DNA from: Desulfatibacillum sp. | GTDB taxonomy: Bacteria; Desulfobacterota; Desulfobacteria; Desulfobacterales; Desulfatibacillaceae | Direction of reading: 5' to 3' | DNA length: 62,401 nucleotides | Assembly (NCBI GenBank): GCA_016342355.1 | Contig: JAEINP010000030.1 | Span: forward strand, 1 to 62,401 | Shown here: one piece after another, positions 25,921-34,679 of the stretch | Numbering within the stretch: the first letter of the stretch is position 1 | How the letters are laid out: the number at the start of each line of letters is the position of its first letter | Translations under genes and position numbers: made by a program | Notes under the pieces: model-generated | What the model saw: only the letters and a program-made list of their open reading frames with translations | Database searches by the model: none | What the model was told of the DNA's origin: nothing

Positions 25921-26377
25921 CTATAAAAAGCCCTTTCCAGGCTACTGGTCCGCATTATTATAATTGCATTGGAAGCACCATAACAAATAGCGCCTCATGA
26001 GCCAACAAAAACTTAACAAATAAAACGGTGCATTTTTATTGTGGCTTAAATAGTAACGCCCTTTGCTCAAATGTTTTGCAGATCGGCGTAAAGATTATGT
26101 TCAAACCTCCTGCCAGCAAAAAAAATGTGGCCGCTTATCGTCTCGACAGGGGGCCTTTTACCAGCAATGAGCCTAATCGCCCGGCCAGCAGAGGCTATAA
26201 ATTGTTGATGTGCGAACGCCGTCGCACTTGCCTCCCACGATTATTTTCAACGTGATTTCAGATAAATATCTTATCGGATTTTCGGAAGGTAGTAAAGAAG
26301 AACATGCATTTTTTTAATCGAAACCCTTTTCGCGAGTTGTCTTTGAATATGGGGAAGAGTGCCGTCCCCCGCCCCCC
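25921..26377. other. Intergenic region, about 450 bp, no gene seen
   Basis: Between two minus-strand genes. A plus-strand frame at 26028-26255 has no RBS and low-quality composition. No tRNA or small RNA could be recognised. AT-rich between 25950 and 26050. Confidence 0.45.
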
Positions 26378-26417
26378 AAAAAAAAAGGGGCGGCCCCTTT
26401 GAAAAAGGAGCCGCCCC
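26378..26417 (-). terminator. Rho-independent terminator after the acyl-CoA dehydrogenase
   Basis: G+C-rich arms 26387-26400 and 26404-26417 form a 14-bp stem (one G-T pair); on the minus strand a run of nine T residues follows. It ends the transcript coming from 28270, and possibly from the tetR operon. Confidence 0.9.
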
Positions 26418-26443
26418 CGCCAGTTAACAGTGCTAACTTGAAA

Positions 26444-28270
26444 CTATAGTCCGCCGTATCCGTCCTCGGAAATCTCAATGGCCGCCTTGCAGTCGTTGAA
26501 AATGGCGTTCATCTTGCCATGGGTCACAGGCAGCAGGGTCTTGATAAAAAATTCCGCTGTCTTCACCTGGCCTTGATAGAAAGACTCATCCTTACTCTTG
26601 ACTTTTCCTCCTGCCAGTTTTTCCGTAGCCACGCTGGCGCGCCACAGGAGCATCCATGCCATGATCACGTCGCCCATGGCGTACAGGAATGGCAGAGAGT
26701 GGGCAAACGCCGTCTTGTATTCCAGGGAAGAAGCCAGCTTGCCAAGATGCATGGCTGTTTCGCCCAGCCTGTTGAGAGCGGCTTCCAGATCCACGGCCAA
26801 ACCCTTGAGTTCTTCCTGTTCCTTGGCCTTTGCCACGGTCTTGCCCACTTCACCCATAAAGGCCATGAACACCTTGCCTTTTTCCATGCCCAACTTGCGA
26901 CCCAGAAGATCCATGGCCTGGATGCCGCTGGTGCCTTCGTAGATGGAGGTGATCTTGCAATCCCTGGCGTATTGCTCTGCAAGAAAATCCTGGCAGAACC
27001 CCACACCGCCGAAAACCTGGATGCCCTGGACGCATACTTCGTATCCCAGGTCGGAGAGATAGGCCTTGATCAGGGGCGTCATGAGTTCAAACAAGCCGTT
27101 GTTGATCTTTCTTTCTTCCTCATTCTCAGAAAGAGCCGCCTTGCAAGCCACCATGGAGGTGTACTGGAAAAAACTCCTGAAGCCGCTTACGTAAGATTTC
27201 ATCCACAACAGGTTGCGGCGCACGTCCGGGTGATTGATGATGGTCACGGGCGGAGCCGCAGGATTGGCCATATTTTCAAGGCTTCTGCCCTGGACTCTTT
27301 CCCTGGCGTAATTGAGGGCGTCCAGATAGGAAGCCGAGGCATAGGCCATGGCCTGAAGGCCCGTACCCATGCGGGCATGGTTCATCATGTTGAACATGAT
27401 CTTGATGCCTTCCCGTTCCTGGCCCAGAAGGAAGCCCACGCAGTTGCCTTTGGAGCCCATGCTCATCTGGCAGGTGGCGCTGGCCTTGATGCCGTGTTTT
27501 TTCTCCACGCCGGTGCAAATGATGTCGTTGCGTTCGCCCAGGCTGCCGTCCGGGTTCACCAAAAACTTGGGAACGATGAAGATGGAAATGCCCTTGGTCC
27601 CCGGAGGATCGCCTTCAATACGGGCCAAAACCGGATGGATGATGTTCTCGCACAGGTCGTGCTCACCATTGGTGATGAAAATTTTGTTGCCCGAAAGGGA
27701 GTATGTGCCGTCTTCATTTTTGACCGCTGTGGTGGTCAGGGCGCCCACGTCCGTTCCTGCGTCCGGCTCGGTAAGGAGCATGGTGCCGCCCCACTCGCCC
27801 GTAGTGATACGGTCGATGTACATATCCTTTTGTTCCTGGGTCCCGTACTTGAAAATCATGTCCGAGGTGCCGTTACCCATGGATGCATAGGAGATGCAGG
27901 CCCAGCTTGCAGCCATAAAGATTTCCGCAACAGCAGTGGCGATGAACGGGGGAGCACCCTGGCCGCCCATTTCAGTATCCACGCCCAGGCTCTGCCATTC
28001 CCCTTCCAGCAGGAGCTTATGGGCCCTGTGAAAGCTGTCCGGCACCTTTACCACGCCGTCTTCGAAGCGCACGCCCTGCCGGTCGCCTTCCTGCATGGTG
28101 GGCAACAATTCCTTCACGGCCAGAGATTTGGCTTCGGTAATGATCATATCGCAGGTTTTCTTGTTGAACTCCTTGAATTCACCATATTTTTTGAGGATCT
28201 CGCCCTCGCAATCAAGTTGTTCCCACAGGACGAAATCCAGGTCTTTTCTGTCTACCAGTTGCTGTGCCAT
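26444..28270 (-). CDS. Large acyl-CoA dehydrogenase (about 600-residue type)
   Basis: A 608-residue acyl-CoA dehydrogenase of the long bacterial class that includes the DmdC-like enzymes. It has an N-terminal extension, the signature LLTEPDAGTDVG, the C-terminal site CKITSIYEGTSGIQAMDLLGRK, and an extra helical domain of about 120 residues at the end. Members act on various acyl- or thia-acyl-CoAs; the substrate here is unknown. It lies 110 bp after the nitronate monooxygenase gene on the same strand, so it may share the TetR regulon, and it has its own terminator. Confidence 0.9.
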   Translation of the reverse strand: MAQQLVDRKDLDFVLWEQLDCEGEILKKYGEFKEFNKKTCDMIITEAKSLAVKELLPTMQEGDRQGVRFEDGVVKVPDSFHRAHKLLLEGEWQSLGVDTEMGGQGAPPFIATAVAEIFMAASWACISYASMGNGTSDMIFKYGTQEQKDMYIDRITTGEWGGTMLLTEPDAGTDVGALTTTAVKNEDGTYSLSGNKIFITNGEHDLCENIIHPVLARIEGDPPGTKGISIFIVPKFLVNPDGSLGERNDIICTGVEKKHGIKASATCQMSMGSKGNCVGFLLGQEREGIKIMFNMMNHARMGTGLQAMAYASASYLDALNYARERVQGRSLENMANPAAPPVTIINHPDVRRNLLWMKSYVSGFRSFFQYTSMVACKAALSENEEERKINNGLFELMTPLIKAYLSDLGYEVCVQGIQVFGGVGFCQDFLAEQYARDCKITSIYEGTSGIQAMDLLGRKLGMEKGKVFMAFMGEVGKTVAKAKEQEELKGLAVDLEAALNRLGETAMHLGKLASSLEYKTAFAHSLPFLYAMGDVIMAWMLLWRASVATEKLAGGKVKSKDESFYQGQVKTAEFFIKTLLPVTHGKMNAIFNDCKAAIEISEDGYGGL

Positions 28271-28379
28271 TTTTCCTATTACTTCCTTTCATGAGTTTTT
28301 GGGGGGGTGACTAAAGCAAAAATCACACTTTGACATATGTGTAAATTGTTTGTCCGTTTTTGCCAATACTTTTTTTCAA

Positions 28380-29531
28380 CTATTGCACTTTCACGGTGGA
28401 AGGCAGCTTGTTGGCAAGAATGTCCGCCGCCTGCTCCACCATGTCTTCCACCACTTGGGCGGCTGGCTTGATTTCGTGAATAAGCCCCGAAACCTGGCCC
28501 GCAAATCCGCCCACATGATCGTCATGGCCTGACCGAATAAGGCCGCCCAGCAGGGCTGAGGCCAACAAGACCTGGAACGGAAAGGGCAATGCTTCCAGCC
28601 CCGAGGAGTCCCACAATTCGTGAAACCGGGTGACATTGGCCCGGGAGGTTTTTCCCGTGTAGAGTTTGCTTACCCTGGTGCCTTCGTCCGAGGATTCCAC
28701 AATGCGCTGTTTGCACAAATCCATGGCTCCTCCTTCATTGGTGGCCAGGAACCGGGTGCCCACCCATACGCCAATGCATCCCATGGCCAGGGCTGCGGCC
28801 AATCCTCTTCCGTCTCCCACGCCGCCCGCTGCCAGAACCGGGACCGGGAAGGCTGCGTCAATGGCTTGGGGTAAGAGGGCGAAGGTTCCCACCCTGCCGG
28901 TATGTCCGCCGCCTTCGTGTCCCTGGGCCGCAATGAGATCCACACCGGATTTGGATACCCTGCCCGCGTTTTTGGCGTTGCCCACCACCCCGAGCACCTT
29001 CATCCCTGCGGCATGGGCGTCAGGCACCATAAAGCCGGGATCTCCCAGGCCAGCGGCGAACAAGGGCACCCTCTCCTCGATGCAGATGGCCACAGCCTCC
29101 TTGGGGTTCATGGTGGTGGTGTTGCTGTTTACCTTGAGGTCATCCAGAGCCGGAAAACCCATTTCCTTTTCCACCTTGCGGAACCAATCCAGGTGTTCCT
29201 TGGGCAAAAACTCAAGCACCTGGGCAAGAGTCAGTTCCTGCTGTCCTCCTGTCATGCTTTCTCCTGGCAGATTCTTGGGCAACAAAAGGTCTACGCCAAA
29301 GGGTTTGCTCGTCTGCGCCTTAATTTCCCGGATGGCTTCCTGCAAGCCGTCCAGAGTGAAACCCGCCCCCCCCAGGACGCCCATCCCACCCGCTTCGGAA
29401 ACCGCAACCACCAGTTCCACCGGGGCGCCGTTGGGTTCTCCGATTAAGGTCGGCCCCATGCCCGCGCTCAAAATGGGATACTCGATGCCTAACATGTCGC
29501 ATAGTGGTGTTCGCAGTACTCGTTTTCCCAT
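28380..29531 (-). CDS. Nitronate monooxygenase-family FMN enzyme
   Basis: A 383-residue FMN TIM-barrel protein of the 2-nitropropane dioxygenase / FabK family. Visible are PILSAGMGPTLIG at the start, the catalytic-loop motif AQGHEGGGHTG and the phosphate-binding LAAGGVGDGRGLAAALAMG. In anaerobes such proteins are more plausibly enoyl-CoA reductase-like or other flavin oxidoreductases than oxygen-using. It is the third gene of the tetR operon, 20 bp after the thiolase-like gene, suggesting an acyl-CoA or related substrate. Confidence 0.85.
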   Translation of the reverse strand: MGKRVLRTPLCDMLGIEYPILSAGMGPTLIGEPNGAPVELVVAVSEAGGMGVLGGAGFTLDGLQEAIREIKAQTSKPFGVDLLLPKNLPGESMTGGQQELTLAQVLEFLPKEHLDWFRKVEKEMGFPALDDLKVNSNTTTMNPKEAVAICIEERVPLFAAGLGDPGFMVPDAHAAGMKVLGVVGNAKNAGRVSKSGVDLIAAQGHEGGGHTGRVGTFALLPQAIDAAFPVPVLAAGGVGDGRGLAAALAMGCIGVWVGTRFLATNEGGAMDLCKQRIVESSDEGTRVSKLYTGKTSRANVTRFHELWDSSGLEALPFPFQVLLASALLGGLIRSGHDDHVGGFAGQVSGLIHEIKPAAQVVEDMVEQAADILANKLPSTVKVQ

Positions 29532-29551
29532 GGTAGATCCTCCTTTGGCTT

Positions 29552-31057
29552 TCAGAATTCCGGAACAAACATATTAGATTGGGCTACCGGGTCGTAATGG
29601 ACCCTGCCCAAGCCCCCCACCAACTCGTTGTTACAAAAATGCCTCAGCAAAGCAGGTTCGGCGACCAGGCGGGCCAGGGTTTTGCGCCCGTTTTCCAGGC
29701 TACCCAGCACCAGGCCTTTTTCCGGCTCGCCGTCCCGGTTGTTGCGAACTATATATCCCTCCACCCTCATGTCCCCGTTGGCTTTGCTTTCAGGTTCGGG
29801 AAGGGTTGCGGACAGAATTTCCTCCTGGATTGGGGAGTCGTCCCTGGGCGGCCATCCTGCCCCGGAGGGTTTTGCCCCGTATATCCCTACGGAATGGCGG
29901 GTATTGAAGCCCCCGTTGGCGGTGATCATGGCCGAATCCACGCTCCCCGCCCTGATTTTATCCACCACCGTGGCTATGGCGTGCATGGAATAATTGCCCA
30001 TGGGGCCGCCAAAAAAAGGGAGCCCGCCCGTCACCGTAAAGGGACGGGGATCATCGGCCCGGAGGTTCAGGGAGCTCAGGGCCATTTCCACCATGGAAGG
30101 GAAGCAGGAGTAAAGGTCAAAGGCCTGGATTTGCGAAAGGTCCAGGCCAGCCTGTTCCAGAGCCAGCCTGACGCAGTGCTCCAGAGCCGGGGAATTGTCC
30201 AAACGCGGCCTTTGGGTTACATACATGATGTTGTTCAGGTCAGCCCCTCCCATGGGGTAGACCCATTTGGAGGGGTCAATGCCCAAGTCCCGGGCGATTT
30301 CCTCGCTGGTCATGACCAGGGCCGCGGACATGTCCACATTCATATTGGCGCACATGCGGCGCGTGTAGGGATGACATGCAACGGGGTTGTAGGGTCCGGG
30401 TAAGGATATTTCCCGGGCGGAACAGGCGGTCCGGTTCCATGCAAAAGGGTTGTTCGCCGCCACACGGGAAAATTTTTCGAACAGGTTTCCCAGAACAATT
30501 TGGTGGTCGTCGGGAGATTTTCGGCTGGCCGCCCTGATGGCTGTTTCAAACAGGGCGTACATGTTGACCGGGATCATGAGCTGATGGCTGTTTTCCAGAC
30601 TGTTGGTTCCAAGGTCCGGGCTGGTCCCGTCCCCCACAATTTCCGGATTCTCCCGGATTGGCCAGTCAGTTTTCGCCTGCCCTTTATACGATTGTTTGAC
30701 GGTATATTGGGACTCGGCCCCCGCCATGAGCACGACCCGGCTTTCCCCGGAGGCAATACGCCTTGCCGCCTGGTTGACAAACCACTGGGGCGTGTGACCG
30801 CTCATTGTGGCATAATGAGTATGGGAAGGTTTCAAATCCAGGTTGCGGCTCAACATGCCGGGAGCATCTTTGTAACCCCAACTCAGGATATTGGAAACCC
30901 ATACGCAGTCCACGCAATTTCTCAAGCCTGGGGGACCTGCGTCCTCCAGGGCCATGGTCCCGGTTTTTGTCATGAGCCCCATGGGGTCCATAGGCGTCTC
31001 CGTATCAGGAAATTGAGTGCATTGAGTTGCTCCGACAATTACGGGAATTGGGGTCAT
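29552..31057 (-). CDS. Thiolase-like protein without the usual nucleophilic cysteine
   Basis: A 501-residue thiolase-superfamily protein, longer than usual, with an extra C-terminal domain of about 110 residues. Where thiolases carry the nucleophile Cys, the sequence reads MSGHTPQ (residues 85-91) with no Cys. The glycine-rich loop is GGLPFFGGPMGNYSMH, His359 being the likely equivalent of the catalytic His, and FDLYSCFPSMVE keeps another conserved block. It resembles SCP2-thiolase-like proteins. It is therefore probably not a normal acetyl-CoA acetyltransferase. Second gene of the tetR operon. Confidence 0.8.
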   Translation of the reverse strand: MTPIPVIVGATQCTQFPDTETPMDPMGLMTKTGTMALEDAGPPGLRNCVDCVWVSNILSWGYKDAPGMLSRNLDLKPSHTHYATMSGHTPQWFVNQAARRIASGESRVVLMAGAESQYTVKQSYKGQAKTDWPIRENPEIVGDGTSPDLGTNSLENSHQLMIPVNMYALFETAIRAASRKSPDDHQIVLGNLFEKFSRVAANNPFAWNRTACSAREISLPGPYNPVACHPYTRRMCANMNVDMSAALVMTSEEIARDLGIDPSKWVYPMGGADLNNIMYVTQRPRLDNSPALEHCVRLALEQAGLDLSQIQAFDLYSCFPSMVEMALSSLNLRADDPRPFTVTGGLPFFGGPMGNYSMHAIATVVDKIRAGSVDSAMITANGGFNTRHSVGIYGAKPSGAGWPPRDDSPIQEEILSATLPEPESKANGDMRVEGYIVRNNRDGEPEKGLVLGSLENGRKTLARLVAEPALLRHFCNNELVGGLGRVHYDPVAQSNMFVPEF

Positions 31058-31089
31058 GTTGTTCTCCTGCGCTGTTCCTCCGTCAAACC

Positions 31090-31755
31090 TTATCCTGCTC
31101 TTAAGCTCACTTTGTCAGGGGCAATCCATGCCGGATGTCTGGACCCGGCCATGGCCCTGAGAATGCCTACGGCAGCCCTGGCCATAGCGTCCACATAGGT
31201 TTCTCGATCAGCGTCGGGATCATTGAGGTATTGCGATAGCATATGGACTGACATTCCAAAAACAGCTTCCGCCCCCAGCCTGGCGTCCAATGGTTTGAGG
31301 CGTCCCAGCTTGACAGCCGCCTCCAAATCCTGAGCATGTTCGCGTAGATACAGTTCCTGATCCTGTTTCACGATTTCCCGAATGGGCAGGGGCAGTTTTT
31401 CCGTCTCCAACAACAGGAGCACCCAAAGGGAGCGGTGTTCGGTGGCGAACTCCAACAGGGCCGCATAGGCCCGGTAAGTCCTTGCCTCCAGAGAAACATC
31501 CGGGGGCAGGTTCCGCACCTTCCTGAAAAAACGTCTCAGGGTCATGCTTCCATTATCCAGAACCCGGGTAAAGAGATCGGCCTTGTCATTGAAATGATGG
31601 TAAAAAGATCCAACCGACGCCCCGGCCTTTTCCGTGATCTGTTTGACGGAAGTCCCTTCGTACCCATGGGCTGCGAACAACTCGGTGGCAGCCTCCAGGA
31701 GGCTGATCCGGGTGTATTCTCCCCTGACTTGTTTTTTTCTTGTTTTGCCAGCCAT
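31090..31755 (-). CDS. TetR-family transcriptional regulator
   Basis: A 221-residue regulator with an N-terminal TetR HTH (TRISLLEAATELFAAHGYEG, then SVKQITEKAGASVGSFYHHF) and a helical ligand-binding domain. It is the first gene of an operon with the thiolase-like and nitronate-monooxygenase genes, and a 16-bp palindrome overlies its own start of transcription, so it probably represses itself and the operon in response to an acyl-CoA-like ligand. Confidence 0.92.
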   Translation of the reverse strand: MAGKTRKKQVRGEYTRISLLEAATELFAAHGYEGTSVKQITEKAGASVGSFYHHFNDKADLFTRVLDNGSMTLRRFFRKVRNLPPDVSLEARTYRAYAALLEFATEHRSLWVLLLLETEKLPLPIREIVKQDQELYLREHAQDLEAAVKLGRLKPLDARLGAEAVFGMSVHMLSQYLNDPDADRETYVDAMARAAVGILRAMAGSRHPAWIAPDKVSLRAG

Positions 31756-31766
31756 TACGCACCTTT

Positions 31767-31782
31767 TAGAATTTACGTTCTA
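31767..31782. promoter_or_regulatory. Probable TetR operator palindrome
   Basis: A 16-bp sequence with perfect 5-bp arms, TAGAA and TTCTA, around a 6-bp centre. It lies between the -10 box and the tetR start codon, across the expected transcription start, the normal place for an autorepressor site. Confidence 0.65.
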
Positions 31783-31811
31783 TTTATATCCCCATCATTT
31801 TTATTTGTCAA
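31783..31811 (-). promoter_or_regulatory. Sigma-70 promoter of the tetR operon
   Basis: On the minus strand TTGACA (31811-31806) and TATAAA (31788-31783) are 17 bp apart: a perfect -35 and five of six -10 bases. Confidence 0.8.
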
Positions 31812-31954
31812 GGGCTTAGCGGACAAGGCTTTGGCAATGTGGTGCCTCTCAGGGCATCCCACTATGCACGCCATTTTTGCGAATAGGCATTATAATTATT
31901 ACATTTCCCTGAGCCCTGGTCGCCGCCTGTAATCCGGCGCCGGTGCATGGCGTG

Positions 31955-31983
31955 TTGACATTTTTCAACGTTTTTATTAAAGC
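31955..31983 (+). promoter_or_regulatory. Candidate promoter for the TRAP-type binding protein
   Basis: A perfect TTGACA at 31955-31960 is followed after 17 bp by TAAAGC, a poor -10. Position fits the gene at 32030. Confidence 0.35.
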
Positions 31984-32029
31984 AGAATCTCTGTTCCGCT
32001 TATTCTCTCCAGGCCTTAAAGGATATACA

Positions 32030-33073
32030 ATGCAGCTGATCAAGTCCCTTGTGCTCGTGGCCCTTGTTGTGGGTCTTCAATTTTTCTTCTCCATAAGCCC
32101 CTGTCATGCCCAGGACGCCAAAACCAAACCCCCAAGGTACAAGCTGGCCACCATCGCCCCCAAGGGCGTGGGGTGGGCCGTCCATTACGAAAATATTGTT
32201 CTGCCGGTTATCCGGGAGGTGGTGGGGGATGAATTTGAGATCAAGGTTTTCTGGGGCGGTGTCATGGGGGATGAGGAGGAAGTGATAAGAAAAATGCATG
32301 GGGGCATCCTCCAGGGTGCGGGATTCAGCGGCCAGGGTTCCACCTTGGCGTGTCCCGCCATGTCGGTGGTGGAACTGCCCTTTTTGTTTAATAATTATGA
32401 TGAAGTGGATTACATCAAGAAAAAAATGACCTCCACCTTTGAAGACCTGTTCCGGGAAAACGGTTTTTTCCTCTTTGCATGGTGCGACCAGGATTTTGAC
32501 GTAATTATTTCCCGGGACAAACCCTTCACCCGCCTGGAGGATTTTCAGGGGACCCCTTTTATGACCTGGTACGGCCCTCTGGAAGAAAAACTGCTCACAG
32601 GGTTGGGCGCCACCCTGGCGCCCCTGGACGTCCCGGAGATAGCCTCGGCTGCCCAGGCCGGAAAATTCCAGGCGGCCATCGGCCCTTGCGTTTTTATATT
32701 GGGCGCCCAGTTGCATAATGTGGTGCGTAATATCAATCCCTGTCAAATCAGATATTCCCCGTCCCTCAACGTGTTAACCAACGCAGCCTGGAATTCCGTG
32801 CCCCAATCCATGCAAAAGGAATTTTATACCAAGCGTCCCGACGCAATAAATCGGTTCAACTCCCGGGTGAGGGAGGATAACGCCAGAACTCTGGAGGCTT
32901 TGTACAAGTACGGACTGCAAAAGGACGAATTTTCCCGGGTGGAATTGAAAAAATTAAAAATGGCCACCCGGGGTTTGTGGGACGAACTGGCGGGCTCCCT
33001 GTATTCCCGGGCCTTGCTGGACGAAGTCCTGCAGCACTTGGAGGATTACCGGTCCGGTCGGTCAACCCCGTAA
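32030..33073 (+). CDS. TRAP-type (DctP-like) periplasmic solute-binding protein
   Basis: A 347-residue DctP-family protein. Signal peptide with cleavage after CHAQ, then the usual opening (YKLATIAPKGVGWAVH), ELPFLFNNYDEVDYI and the central FDVIISRDKPFTRLEDFQGTPFMTW. AAAGGA precedes the ATG at 32030; the longer frame from 31943 would cover the promoter. No DctQ or DctM membrane gene is nearby, so it either works with a transporter encoded elsewhere or has another periplasmic role. The ligand is probably an organic acid but cannot be predicted. Confidence 0.82.
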   Translation: MQLIKSLVLVALVVGLQFFFSISPCHAQDAKTKPPRYKLATIAPKGVGWAVHYENIVLPVIREVVGDEFEIKVFWGGVMGDEEEVIRKMHGGILQGAGFSGQGSTLACPAMSVVELPFLFNNYDEVDYIKKKMTSTFEDLFRENGFFLFAWCDQDFDVIISRDKPFTRLEDFQGTPFMTWYGPLEEKLLTGLGATLAPLDVPEIASAAQAGKFQAAIGPCVFILGAQLHNVVRNINPCQIRYSPSLNVLTNAAWNSVPQSMQKEFYTKRPDAINRFNSRVREDNARTLEALYKYGLQKDEFSRVELKKLKMATRGLWDELAGSLYSRALLDEVLQHLEDYRSGRSTP

Positions 33074-33186
33074 CCCCAAATTAAAAACGAACGATTGCTC
33101 TTTTTTTATTAAGCTGTTATGATCCCTCCTGATCAAGGCAGGGCTTTGTGGCCCTGTATGACCCGTAACCGCAACAGGAGGCGACC

Positions 33187-33798
33187 ATGAATAGCGATCT
33201 CCAGCCCGCCATCCTCATGGTGGGGGGCAGCCCCCGCGCCAAAGGAAATACCGACGCCCTGATAGAATCTGCGGCTCAGGGGGCGGAAAGCCTGGGAGTC
33301 CCAAGCACCATCGTCCACCTCCGTGACTACGCCTTTTCCGCCTGTGTGGGTTGTGAACAATGCCGGAAGGACAAGGCATGCACCCGCCTTATGGACGGCA
33401 TGCAACTTTTGTATCCCCTGATTGAACAATGCAGGGGGATCATTCTTGCCTCTCCCACCCACCATTACAACGTGACCGCCTGGATGAAAGCCTTTATTGA
33501 CCGGTTATACTGCTATTATGACTTTACCAACGACCGGCCCCGGGGATGGTCCAGCCGCCTTGCCGGGCAAGACCGCGTTGGAGCTGTGCTGGCCATATGT
33601 GAGCAGGCGGACGCAAAGGACATGGGTTTCACCCTGGAAGCCATGGAGCTGCCATTGCAGGCCATGGGTTACAATATCGTGACACGAATGAGTGCTTTGC
33701 AACACTTTAGCAAGGGTTCTGTGCGACAGGATCAGGATGCCTTGGATGCCGCGTTCTCAGCAGGCAAGGCTGTGGCCCAAGGCGCTTGCTTAAGTTGA
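33187..33798 (+). CDS. Iron-sulfur flavoprotein (NADPH-dependent FMN reductase fold)
   Basis: A 203-residue flavodoxin-like protein. GGSPRAKGNTDAL binds the FMN phosphate, and CVGCEQCRKDKAC has the spacing C-x2-C-x2-C-x5-C, the compact cysteine motif that holds a [4Fe-4S] cluster in archaeal and bacterial iron-sulfur flavoproteins. SPTHHYNVTAWMKAFIDR is the conserved central block. Such proteins pass electrons to oxygen or peroxide in anaerobes, or serve as redox carriers. The partner is not evident from the neighbours. Confidence 0.85.
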   Translation: MNSDLQPAILMVGGSPRAKGNTDALIESAAQGAESLGVPSTIVHLRDYAFSACVGCEQCRKDKACTRLMDGMQLLYPLIEQCRGIILASPTHHYNVTAWMKAFIDRLYCYYDFTNDRPRGWSSRLAGQDRVGAVLAICEQADAKDMGFTLEAMELPLQAMGYNIVTRMSALQHFSKGSVRQDQDALDAAFSAGKAVAQGACLS

Positions 33799-33846
33799 TT
33801 TTGTGGACCTAACCCTTTTTTTGGACTTTCCGGGAGTAGATTTTTA

Positions 33847-34557
33847 ATGAGTATTATTTATTTGATCCGTCATGGTCAGGCCTCTTTTGGGGAAGAAAAT
33901 TATGACAAGTTATCTGATCTGGGAATCCGCCAATCCCAGATTGTCGCCGAACGCCTTGCTGAACAAGGCGTCCGCTTTGATTCCATTGTCACAGGCACCC
34001 TTCAACGGCAGATTCACACAGCCCAGGCTCTCTATGACGCCTACAAGGCAAAGGGCCTGGAACTGCCCCAGTCCCGGGTTATGGCGGAGTTCAACGAATA
34101 CCCCTCCGATGCCGTGCTCACGGGGTATTTGCCCGGGATGCAGGAAAAACACCCGGCCCTGGCCGAGCATGTGACTCAGATTTTTAACAATAAGCGCTCA
34201 TTCCAATTGGTTTTTGAACAAGCCATGCAAACCTGGGCTTCGGGCGAGGACGACATCCCTGGCCTGCCTACCTGGGCCGAATTCAGCAATACCGTAAACG
34301 CAGGGTTTGACACCATCATGCAAACCCACGGTTCGGGCGCCAACGTGGCTGTTTTTACCTCCGGCGGCCCAATATCCGTGGCCTTGCAGCGGACCTTGCA
34401 TCTTTCTTCCGAAAGAACCATGGAAGTCTCGTGGCAGGTCATGAACGCCTCCATCACCCGTTTGAAGTTCAGTGGAAACCGGGTTATTTTATATGCCTTC
34501 AACCAGTTCGGACATCTGGAACTGACCGGCGACAAAACAGTTATGACCTATCGTTAA
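33847..34557 (+). CDS. Histidine phosphatase superfamily protein
   Basis: A 236-residue phosphoglycerate-mutase-like phosphatase. The phosphohistidine motif is LIRHGQAS at the N-terminus; the second half contains FTSGGPISVALQ where the family's second His block lies, with the usual His apparently replaced. A 30-residue insertion (DAVLTGYLPGMQEKHPALAE) is present. Substrate unknown. The gap to the previous gene is 48 bp. Confidence 0.8.
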   Translation: MSIIYLIRHGQASFGEENYDKLSDLGIRQSQIVAERLAEQGVRFDSIVTGTLQRQIHTAQALYDAYKAKGLELPQSRVMAEFNEYPSDAVLTGYLPGMQEKHPALAEHVTQIFNNKRSFQLVFEQAMQTWASGEDDIPGLPTWAEFSNTVNAGFDTIMQTHGSGANVAVFTSGGPISVALQRTLHLSSERTMEVSWQVMNASITRLKFSGNRVILYAFNQFGHLELTGDKTVMTYR

Positions 34558-34572
34558 CCCTGTCATGGCCCG

Positions 34573-34593
34573 GGCGTTTTTTCAAACGCCTTT
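34573..34593 (+). terminator. Probable terminator after the histidine phosphatase
   Basis: GGCGTTT (34573-34579) and AAACGCC (34584-34590) form a perfect 7-bp stem with a 4-nt loop, followed by only three T residues. Confidence 0.45.
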
Positions 34594-34679
34594 ACCTGTT
34601 GGCGGGTATTTTTGCTTCCAGCCTTGCGCACTCCCGTTTTGTGCCACATATTAAGAAACCACACAACGGGAGGCAAACC

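Noticed and set aside
26028-26255. A 75-residue plus-strand frame in the large gap
   Set aside because: No RBS, no recognisable domain, and biased composition; likely chance.
26519-28294. A 591-residue open frame on the plus strand opposite the large acyl-CoA dehydrogenase
   Set aside because: It is an exact antisense shadow of a strongly conserved gene, lacks an RBS and shows His-rich, non-protein-like composition from G+C-rich third positions.
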